Below are positions 1 to 5,190 of a DNA stretch of 5,196 bases, in pieces; within the stretch, counting starts at the first letter, position 1; every line of letters starts with the position of its first letter. The stretch is from an uncultured Pirellulaceae bacterium (GTDB taxonomy: Bacteria; Planctomycetota; Planctomycetia; Pirellulales; Pirellulaceae). The translations under genes and the position numbers were made by a program. The notes below the pieces were generated by a model, which was not told the DNA's origin, made no database searches, and worked only from the letters and a program-made list of their open reading frames with translations. The stretch spans positions 1 through 5,196 of the forward strand of contig CAKQNH010000414.1 of the NCBI GenBank assembly GCA_934255105.1. Reading direction: 5' to 3'.

Positions 1-291
1 GCGAGAGACCGCCCCCACGCCGCACCCCAAGTCGGCCACGCTACCGCTCGACCACTCGGGCAACCCCAAGTGCTGGAAGATAAATCGGTTCATCTCTTCG
101 AGCATCGGACGCCGCACGAATGGATTCAATCCGGGCCGCCAATAGCCGAAATGCAGATAGCCCTCTGGACTCCACATATCGTAGTCCAGCAGCGTGTCGT
201 CGTAGTAGTCCGAGATATTTGCGCGCGGTGCCGCAGTGGGATTATCAGCCGAAATATCAGCCGGCACCGAACTGTTCGAGGGGACGCTCAT
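1..291 (-). CDS. Class I SAM-dependent methyltransferase, N-terminal part (cut by window edge)
   Basis: The first 97 codons of a leftward gene are visible; it has no stop before the edge. The product would transfer a methyl group from S-adenosylmethionine to an unknown, probably small, substrate in the cytoplasm. Seen: a polar, low-complexity N-terminus (residues 1-25), then YYDDTLLDYDMW (29-40), YLHFGYW (45-51), and the glycine-rich SAM-binding motif I VADLGCGVGAVSR (85-97). The HFGYW element ahead of the VxDLGCGxG loop is typical of methyltransferases acting on small molecules and lipids, such as sterol- or tocopherol-type enzymes. The ATG at 291 is the only start possible upstream of the fold, because the same frame meets the isomerase stop (322-324) with no start codon between. 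There is no good Shine-Dalgarno; AAGG lies too far upstream. It lies 30 bases behind the isomerase gene and is probably co-transcribed. The rest of the catalytic domain is outside the window, so the substrate cannot be judged. Confidence 0.88.
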   Translation of the reverse strand, partial: MSVPSNSSVPADISADNPTAAPRANISDYYDDTLLDYDMWSPEGYLHFGYWRPGLNPFVRRPMLEEMNRFIFQHLGLPEWSSGSVADLGCGVGAVSR

Positions 292-321
292 GGCTGCTGG
301 TGGATGCCTTGGTTCGCAGAG

Positions 322-1071
322 TTACAGCAACGTTTCCAACAACAAACGGAATTTTCGCAGCTCGGCGCGCTGGTCGAACTCGGGCATGGGTGCCATCTGA
401 ATACTCAGTGCGTGCGAGTACCCGACTTTGGCTAGCTGGGACACCATTCTGCCATACTCGACCTCCCCCTGTCCCACGCGGACTTGCAATTGCTTCTTTT
501 TAGAATCGCGCAAGTGAACATGGAAGACAAATTCCATGATTTTATCCAGGCTCTTGTTGGGGCACGGCCCGCACAGGAAGTGGCTGGGGTCGAGCGTAAT
601 CCCCAGACCTTTGACATTATCGCACAGCACCTTCACCGTATCGGGATCTTCGCTCAGACGGCCGATCTGCGTCTTCATGGCAACTCGAACACCTTCACCT
701 TCAGCCACATCGACCAACCGCTGCAGTCGCTCAACCTCCTCGTTGAAGGGGATCCCTAGTTCGCCCGAGGGGACGGTCAGGGTGACAACTTTGGTGGCCT
801 TACCCAAGCGGCAGATGGCTTCGAACTGCTTGAAATACTCGTCGCCGCTGGCGTCGATGTGAACATCATAGCTGCACACCTCTAGGCGGTGGCTGCGGCG
901 GGCCAAGTGGACCGCCTTGTCGAAGTTAGCATCGATGCGACTGGGGCTCAGCGGTGAATCGTTCTCGCGGAGAGCTATTTCGACTGTCGTAAACTCCAGA
1001 TCAGCACACGCGGTGAAAACTTCAGGCATCTGAAGGTCGGGCAGGGAATCGGTCGAAACGGCAACGTACAC
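322..1071 (-). CDS. Xylose isomerase-like TIM-barrel sugar phosphate isomerase/epimerase
   Basis: A 249-residue protein of the AP-endonuclease-2/xylose-isomerase-like TIM-barrel superfamily (IolE, IolI and hexulose-epimerase relatives). Such enzymes isomerise or epimerise sugars or inositols with a divalent metal, usually in the cytoplasm. Seen, numbered from the GTG at 1071: first strand YVAVSTDS (2-9), VEIAL (30-34), the metal-site strand LDPSHFLCGP (160-169, with D161 and H164), FHVHLRD (183-189, with H184, H186 and D189) and GQGEVEY (200-206). The fold is nearly full length. Two places where superfamily members usually have metal-binding glutamate read lysine or threonine (VAMKTQIGRL, 130-139) and glutamine (LSIQMAP, 222-228), so chemistry may differ from classical isomerases. 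The frame is open to a GTG at 1158, but 1071 is chosen because AGGAG stands 8 bases before it, the family's first strand begins there, and the extra 29 residues look non-coding. First gene of a leftward unit with the methyltransferase. No specific substrate can be named. Confidence 0.85.
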   Translation of the reverse strand: MYVAVSTDSLPDLQMPEVFTACADLEFTTVEIALRENDSPLSPSRIDANFDKAVHLARRSHRLEVCSYDVHIDASGDEYFKQFEAICRLGKATKVVTLTVPSGELGIPFNEEVERLQRLVDVAEGEGVRVAMKTQIGRLSEDPDTVKVLCDNVKGLGITLDPSHFLCGPCPNKSLDKIMEFVFHVHLRDSKKKQLQVRVGQGEVEYGRMVSQLAKVGYSHALSIQMAPMPEFDQRAELRKFRLLLETLL

Positions 1072-1079
1072 GGGCTGAA

Positions 1080-1084
1080 CTCCT
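1080..1084 (-). promoter_or_regulatory. Shine-Dalgarno AGGAG that sets the isomerase start
   Basis: On the minus strand AGGAG (plus-strand CTCCT) is followed by 8 bases and then GTG at 1071-1069. The alternative GTG at 1158 has only an AGG that almost touches the start codon. This is the main reason to prefer the shorter protein. Confidence 0.7.
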
Positions 1085-1238
1085 ATCGGCAAGCGAACGA
1101 ACGAGGCAAACTTTGCGAGCGGGTGAGGAACGTCCTTGGTCGGCTGCCAGTGGCCCACCTACACACCGCTCACAAGATAGACCCCCCAAGGTATCGCTCA
1201 AAGGCGATTGTGGCAACATCCCGTAATGTGGCTATTCT

Positions 1239-1332
1239 GTCGTGGATCGCTCCGCGATCCTTGCTCTGTCTGTCGTGGATCGCTCCGCCGATCCTTGCTC
1301 CTAAGTCGTGGATCGCTCCGCGATCCTTGCTC
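1239..1332. repeat. Family A: three tandem hairpin repeats, period 33
   Basis: Copies lie at 1239-1266, 1272-1300 and 1305-1332, with starts exactly 33 bases apart and gaps of 5 and 4 bases. Each copy reads GTCGT, stem GGATCGC, loop TCC, stem GCGATCC, tail TTGCTC. Copies 1 and 3 are identical over 28 bases and form a perfect 7-bp stem. Copy 2 has one extra C in the right arm, which still leaves a 6-bp GGATCG/CGATCC stem. It is not a CRISPR, since the gaps are far too short. It resembles a small dispersed palindromic repeat (REP-like). The function is unknown; possible roles are an RNA structure, a protein or DNA-methyltransferase target, or a selfish repeat. Confidence 0.93.
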
Positions 1333-1382
1333 CGGCTGCACGGTTCCTTTTTTGGTGTTAACGTATAGAAGATCGCGCCCCA

Positions 1383-1454
1383 GCATCTGATCAACGACTA
1401 TCGCATCTGATCAACGACTATCGCATCTGATCGACGGAGCGATCAACGACTATG
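1383..1454. repeat. 20-base tandem repeat, third copy interrupted
   Basis: Unit GCATCTGATCAACGACTATC is present perfectly at 1383-1402 and 1403-1422. The third copy begins at 1423 with GCATCTGATC, then carries 12 additional bases ending in another GATC, and resumes with AACGACTAT (1445-1453). The interruption makes a GATCG/CGATC hairpin at 1429-1444. Each copy contains a GATC. The array ends about 35 bases before the esterase Shine-Dalgarno, so it is probably in the promoter or 5' leader. Confidence 0.92.
1429..1444 (-). repeat. Inverted copy of the family A hairpin core
   Basis: Read on the minus strand this is GATCGCTCCGTCGATC. It differs at one base from the core of family A copy 2 (GATCGCTCCGCCGATC, 1278-1293). 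It sits within the third 20-base tandem unit, in the orientation opposite to the A array, and is bounded on both sides by GATC although the intact units have one GATC. A small insertion or a recombination at GATC would explain this. Chance convergence is possible given the short length. Confidence 0.6.
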
Positions 1455-1489
1455 ATGCATATCTGTGAACGGTTACAGGTCTATTTACC

Positions 1490-1495
1490 GAGGGG
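1490..1495 (+). promoter_or_regulatory. Ribosome binding site of the esterase
   Basis: GAGGGG stands 6 bases before the ATG at 1502 and supports that start. A second in-frame ATG at 1541 is preceded by the purine-rich GGTGGAAGA and would give a shorter, more standard signal peptide, so it remains an alternative. Confidence 0.6.
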
Positions 1496-1501
1496 ACAAA
1501 T

Positions 1502-3553
1502 ATGAGGCTGCAGCAAGTGACAGACAACGTGGGTGGAAGAATGGCTAGTAGGATCCTCGTTCTGGTCTTAGCGGGCGCGATGCAGAACCTTGTTACCGCT
1601 GACGATGGACTGACGTTGTATGAAGCGGCACGAAAAGACGCCGCCGTGCTGTCAGCAGCTTCTCTCGAAAATCCTCTGAACAAAGAGGATTGGCAAGCCA
1701 GCCTAGAGAACCGACGCCAGCAGTGGCTCGAGATGCTGGGCCTGTCGCCGCTGCCACCCCGCACTCCGCTGGAGGCCACCGTCACAGGGAAACTTGAGCG
1801 CGGTGATTACGTCGTCGAGAAAGTACACTTCCAAAGCCTACCCGGCGCCTATGTGATTGGGAATCTGTATCGCCCCGCAGTTATCGACAAGCCGCTCCCC
1901 GCAGTGCTCTATCTGTGCGGACATTCCAAGGGCAAAGTCAACCCGCCCTATCAAGCCAACCCACGCTGGTTCGCCCAGCACGGGTATGTAGCGCTGGTGC
2001 TCGATCCGATTCAACTGGGCGAATCACAAGGCTTTCACCACGGCACCTACCGTGGCGAACGCTGGGATTGGCCCAGCCGTGGATACACGCCCGCAGGTAC
2101 GGAAGTCTGGAATGCAATGCGGGCCTTGGATTATCTGGAAACTCGTGATGACGTCGATGCGGATCGAATGGGCGTCACCGGACTGAGCGGTGGTGGCGTC
2201 ATCTCTTGGTGTCTGGGCGCTGCGGATACGCGCGTCAAAGTGGTCGTGCCAGTCTGCCAATCGGGAAGCATTGGCCAAGTTGTTATGGATCGCGGAGTGG
2301 AGGGGCATTGCGATTGTGCGTTTTGGATCAACTACCAGCGTTGGTGTTGGCCAGACATCGGCTCGCTGATCGCACCCCGAGCGCTGATGATCGCCTCCGG
2401 ATCGGAAGACGTGCTATGGCGGCCTAATGGCTATCGCGACGTGGCCCACCGCATCCGGCGGCAATACTACCAACTTGAAGCCAACGAGCAGTTTGAGCTG
2501 GTGGAAGATCAGACTCCGCACGGCTACACTCCGAAACTTCGCTTGGCTATTTTCACTTGGTTCAATAAACACTTAAAAGGCGACGCCACTCCTGTCACAG
2601 AGGACATCACCGATTTTGTCGAACCAGAGGAGAATCTGCTCGTGTTCGGCGGACAGCTCCCTAAGAACGATCAGATGGCGCAGGTCGATACGCTGCTGGT
2701 CGAGCGTGGCACGCTTCCCGATCTGGATGCAGCCGACTTGGCGACGAAGGGCCAATGGATGCAGTACGCTAACGATGCCCGAGCGAAGCTATTGAGTTCG
2801 ACCTTCAGGAATTGCATAGCAGACGCGGTGGGGCCCGCGAACTATCGCGCGGACGGCACCGATGCTGGCGGTACCTATGGCACCCTGGAGCTTTTGTCAG
2901 CCGATGATGTCCGGATAGCGATCAAAACGACGCGGCCAACTCAGGCAACTGGCTCGCTTCCGACACTCGTTTTCGCTATACCTGCCGACGCCACACGCAC
3001 GTTCACAGGTGGTGGCTCCAGTCGCCCGCGAGTGACCGGCGAACTCGCGACTGCGGGCGTTGAAGTGCGCAATTCGGGTGCGACATCGCTCGGCCCTGGC
3101 TATCTTTGGACGGCGCGCCGCACCTATCCGCTGCTTGGTCAAACGCTGCCCGAACGACAAGTCAGTGACTTGTTGACTGCGATCTCAGTGATCAACAAGC
3201 AGAGCGAATCGCTTGAGCTGGCTGCTCCAAAGTCCGTGGCCGTGTTTGGTAAAGGGACGACAGCCCCCTTGGCAATCTATGCAAGTTTATTGGATCCAGC
3301 CATTGAGGAAATCGTGCTGCAAGACTGTCCGACGACCCACACAGATCCAAACACTCCCGAATTTCTGGGAGTGCTCAGAACCGGCGATCTGCCCCACAAT
3401 TTGGCATTGGCGTTCCCCAGACTGATCACGTTTGTCGGTCGCATGCCAGCGGAGTTCGAGTGGACTAAGCGGGTGTATGAAAAGTATGGCGTCGGAGACC
3501 GCATTCGACAAATCGACTCCATTGCCCAGTGGCAACCACTTCCTCAACACTAG
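1502..3553 (+). CDS. Secreted two-domain alpha/beta hydrolase, acetyl xylan esterase-like
   Basis: A 683-residue exported serine hydrolase. Family knowledge suggests ester cleavage, most likely deacetylation of a polysaccharide or other carbohydrate; the substrate is not shown. Seen: hydrophobic export signal SRILVLVLAGAM (16-27), with possible cleavage after VTA (31-33). The catalytic domain spans about 130-360, with PAVLYLCGHSKGK (133-145, oxyanion-side strand), GYVALVLDP (161-169), nucleophile elbow GLSGG (227-231, S229), conserved GHCDCAFW (268-275), APRALMIASGSED (291-303, acid D303) and TPHGYT (338-343, H340). This gives a complete Ser-Asp-His triad. Residues about 485-683 look like a second hydrolase domain that has lost its catalytic residues (see Findings). 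ATG 1502 has a good ribosome site; ATG 1541 (residue 14) is an alternative that puts the signal peptide right at the N-terminus. It is flanked by hairpin repeats on both sides. It shares direction and likely compartment with the PIG-L deacetylase downstream, but about 470 bases separate them. Confidence 0.87.
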   Translation: MRLQQVTDNVGGRMASRILVLVLAGAMQNLVTADDGLTLYEAARKDAAVLSAASLENPLNKEDWQASLENRRQQWLEMLGLSPLPPRTPLEATVTGKLERGDYVVEKVHFQSLPGAYVIGNLYRPAVIDKPLPAVLYLCGHSKGKVNPPYQANPRWFAQHGYVALVLDPIQLGESQGFHHGTYRGERWDWPSRGYTPAGTEVWNAMRALDYLETRDDVDADRMGVTGLSGGGVISWCLGAADTRVKVVVPVCQSGSIGQVVMDRGVEGHCDCAFWINYQRWCWPDIGSLIAPRALMIASGSEDVLWRPNGYRDVAHRIRRQYYQLEANEQFELVEDQTPHGYTPKLRLAIFTWFNKHLKGDATPVTEDITDFVEPEENLLVFGGQLPKNDQMAQVDTLLVERGTLPDLDAADLATKGQWMQYANDARAKLLSSTFRNCIADAVGPANYRADGTDAGGTYGTLELLSADDVRIAIKTTRPTQATGSLPTLVFAIPADATRTFTGGGSSRPRVTGELATAGVEVRNSGATSLGPGYLWTARRTYPLLGQTLPERQVSDLLTAISVINKQSESLELAAPKSVAVFGKGTTAPLAIYASLLDPAIEEIVLQDCPTTHTDPNTPEFLGVLRTGDLPHNLALAFPRLITFVGRMPAEFEWTKRVYEKYGVGDRIRQIDSIAQWQPLPQH

Positions 3554-3575
3554 CGCCTTAGCATTTATTCATCAC

Positions 3576-3689
3576 GTAGAACGGGCACTCCTGCCCGTTT
3601 CCCCGTAGAACACGCACTCCTGCCCGTTTGCTAAGTAGAACGGGCACTCCTGCCCGTTTGCTACGTAGAAAGCGCACTCCTGCCCGTTT
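3576..3689. repeat. Family B: four tandem hairpin repeats, period 29-30
   Basis: Copies lie at 3576-3600, 3605-3629, 3635-3659 and 3665-3689. Each reads GTAGA, left arm, CTCC loop, right arm, usually followed by TTGCTA. In copies 1 and 3 the arms AACGGGCA and TGCCCGTT form a perfect 8-bp stem. Copies 2 and 4 have two changes each, all in the left arm (AACACGCA and AAAGCGCA), while the right arm is identical in all four. The array starts 22 bases behind the esterase stop. The first hairpin followed by TTT could end transcription weakly, but four copies and the short T-run argue that termination is not its main role. Confidence 0.94.
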
Positions 3690-3976
3690 ATCCCCCCACA
3701 ACTTAAAAAAGCATCGGCCCCATGCCAGCTCGCCTGCCATGATCCAAACTTTGTATCCAACAGCGCGAAACATCACTGTTCGAGCAACGCCAGGTTGCAG
3801 GCCTAACCCCGCAGACGAGCAACTTCCCATCTTCGGTGCTCTTCCCGCCCCCTCGACTTCAACCGAAAAGCTACGACAAGTCGCAGCAGTACAAGGTTGC
3901 ATTTCCGCCAGTCAACCGCAAACACTTTACGATAGATTGTTCCCACCTCATATCAGCCGCTTGCCAGCTATTCATT

Positions 3977-3985
3977 TGCTATACT
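3977..3985 (+). promoter_or_regulatory. Candidate extended -10 promoter for the PIG-L gene
   Basis: TGCTATACT matches the extended -10 form TGnTATAAT with one mismatch. There is no good -35 at 17 bases; TTGCCA at 3961-3966 is only 13 bases from the hexamer. The predicted transcript start, near 3992, would leave a leader of about 33-48 bases before the ATGs at 4025 and 4040. Confidence 0.4.
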
Positions 3986-4024
3986 GGTCAAGCGCTACAA
4001 AGGCGCACTACCACAGACACGACT

Positions 4025-4945
4025 ATGGGAAAAACAAACATGAATGTCGCAGTTAGAGTATTCCTATGCTTCGCGATGGTTGTCATCGGGACAAGCTTTC
4101 AATCGGCGGTCGCTCAAGAGGACGATGGCAAGCTGCGCATCATCGTGTTTGGTGCCCACCCTGATGACGCCGAGTACAAAGCGGGTGGAACCGCCGCCAA
4201 ATGGGCCAAGCTGGGGCATCATGTAAAACTGGTCTCCGTCACCAACGGCGACATCGGCCACTGGAATATGGCTGGCGGCGCGCTGGCGCAGCGGCGCACT
4301 GCTGAGTCCAAAAAAGTGGCTGACAAGCTGGGGGCCGAATCGGAAGTGCTCGACAATCACGACGGCGAACTAATGCCTACGCTCGAAAACCGTCGCACGC
4401 TTGTGCGGCTGATACGCGAGTGGAATGCGGACATCGTCATCGCGCACCGTCCCTGGGACTATCATCCCGACCATCGCTACACCGGCATTTTGGTTCAGGA
4501 CGCCGCTTTTATGGTCACGGTCCCCTACTTCTGCCCCGATGTTCCGCATCTGACCACGAACCCAGTTTTCCTGTACTCCAGCGACCGCTTTCAGAAGCCG
4601 TACCCATTCCAAGCGGACGTCGCGGTGTCGCTCGACGACGTCTTTGAGCAGAAGGTCGACGCTCTGACCGAATTGGTGTCGCAGACCTTCGAGGGGGGCG
4701 CGGGCGGCAGTCAGGAGCTCGTTGATCAGGTACCGCAAGAGCCGGCCGCTCAGCGCGAATGGCTGAAGCAGCGTTGGGTTAAGCGCCAGAGCGACGAAGC
4801 CAACCTGCATCGCGCGGCCTTGGTCCATCTGTACGGCGAGGAGCGTGGCAAGGCGGTCAAGTACGCCGAAGCTTTCGAGATCTGCGAATACGGTCGCCGC
4901 CCATCGCCTGAGGAGTTGAAGCAGCTATTTCCGTTTTTTGATTAG
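4025..4945 (+). CDS. Secreted PIG-L (LmbE-like) family zinc deacetylase
   Basis: A 306-residue member of the PIG-L/LmbE family, metal-dependent enzymes that remove N-acetyl groups from sugar-linked substrates (GlcNAc-phosphatidylinositol, MshB and BshB are relatives). Seen, numbered from ATG 4025: an export signal at 1-30 (hydrophobic VFLCFAMVVIG, then AVA before Q31); AHPDD at 44-48, giving ligands H45 and D48 and the presumed base D47; TNGDIGH (73-79), a common second loop; QRRTAESKKVADKLG (89-103), the usual R-x-x-E helix; and HPDH at 147-150, with H150 as third metal ligand. All core residues are present and the protein ends in EELKQLFPFFD, which looks like a natural C-terminus. ATG 4025 lacks a ribosome site; ATG 4040 has GGGA 9 bases upstream and gives a 301-residue protein with the same signal, so the start is one of these two. 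The longer frame from 3836 is unlikely, as it would bury the export signal. The substrate is unknown; a secreted form implies a sugar outside the cytoplasm. Confidence 0.87.
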   Translation: MGKTNMNVAVRVFLCFAMVVIGTSFQSAVAQEDDGKLRIIVFGAHPDDAEYKAGGTAAKWAKLGHHVKLVSVTNGDIGHWNMAGGALAQRRTAESKKVADKLGAESEVLDNHDGELMPTLENRRTLVRLIREWNADIVIAHRPWDYHPDHRYTGILVQDAAFMVTVPYFCPDVPHLTTNPVFLYSSDRFQKPYPFQADVAVSLDDVFEQKVDALTELVSQTFEGGAGGSQELVDQVPQEPAAQREWLKQRWVKRQSDEANLHRAALVHLYGEERGKAVKYAEAFEICEYGRRPSPEELKQLFPFFD

Positions 4946-5178
4946 TCGCTGTGGCTTGTCCAGCCGAGAGCCGCTCAACACTACAACACCAGGGTGGTCG
5001 GCATAGATCGCTGCGGCGGCATGTATGCTGCCAGTTTCGGTCGGTTTTGCTCCAGAGATCCGATAGGGTACGGGGGAAGTCAGTGGAATCTCTTTGAATA
5101 TGTGAAGTGTGCCCCAACACTGTTTTGCGTCAGTAGGAAGTGGAAAAATCTGGTGATTGAATTAGCATATTCGATTAC

Positions 5179-5183
5179 GGGAG
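5179..5183 (+). promoter_or_regulatory. Shine-Dalgarno GGGAG before ATG 5191
   Basis: GGGAG is followed by 7 bases and ATG at 5191, which is the spacing of a working ribosome site. It suggests that a gene starts in the last six bases of the window. Confidence 0.4.
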
Positions 5184-5190
5184 CATTTTC

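Larger units (their letters stand above)
1072..1501. other. Divergent intergenic region rich in repeats
   Basis: About 430 bases between the leftward isomerase and the rightward esterase. 1072-1238 holds no gene I can support; it has one small inverted repeat (ATCGC at 1193-1197 with GCGAT at 1204-1208) that may be a worn copy of the family A hairpin. 1239-1332 is the family A array, 1333-1382 is unassigned (with a T-run at 1348-1353), and 1383-1454 is a 20-base tandem repeat. Both divergent promoters should lie here. I see no convincing -35/-10 pair; TATGAT at 1451-1456 is the best -10-like hexamer for the esterase, without a matching -35. The short frames across the repeats are repeat-derived and are not called as genes. 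Confidence 0.7.
3554..4024. other. Intergenic region: hairpin array, unassigned stretch, promoter
   Basis: 3576-3689 is the family B hairpin array. 3690-3976 contains nothing I can assign: frames on both strands read as non-coding, low-similarity peptide, and I see no RNA gene. 3977-3985 is a likely promoter for the PIG-L gene. An open frame runs upstream from the PIG-L gene to an ATG at 3836, but its first 63 residues show no domain and no export signal, and the promoter lies inside it. Confidence 0.65.

Noticed and set aside
70..503. Plus-strand open frames over the methyltransferase and isomerase
   Set aside because: They are antisense to recognised coding sequence on the minus strand and show no domains.
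1072..1158. N-terminal extension of the isomerase from GTG 1158
   Set aside because: There is no usable ribosome site at 1158, while AGGAG stands correctly before GTG 1071, where the TIM barrel begins.
1239..1332. CRISPR array (28-base repeats at regular spacing)
   Set aside because: The gaps are only 4-5 bases, there are three copies, and no cas gene is near. Family B (3576-3689) fails for the same reason.
1451..1456. TATGAT as -10 box of the esterase promoter
   Set aside because: It is a good hexamer, but there is no matching -35 and no extended -10, and it lies at the edge of the tandem repeat. It is mentioned only as the best candidate.
3576..3600. Intrinsic terminator of the esterase gene
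   Set aside because: The hairpin is strong but is followed by only three T and then C residues, and it recurs four times. It may slow polymerase, but I cannot support it as a terminator.
3836..4024. N-terminal extension of the PIG-L protein from ATG 3836
   Set aside because: The added 63 residues have no domain, would place the signal peptide internally, and contain the likely promoter at 3977-3985.
3628..4056. Open frame of 142 codons across the B array and the following spacer
   Set aside because: It starts inside a repeat, shows no domain, and its last part overlaps the start of the PIG-L gene in another frame.
4857..5120. Minus-strand open frame over the PIG-L end and the RHS fragment
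   Set aside because: It is antisense to two segments with clear protein similarity on the plus strand and has no ribosome site or motif of its own.
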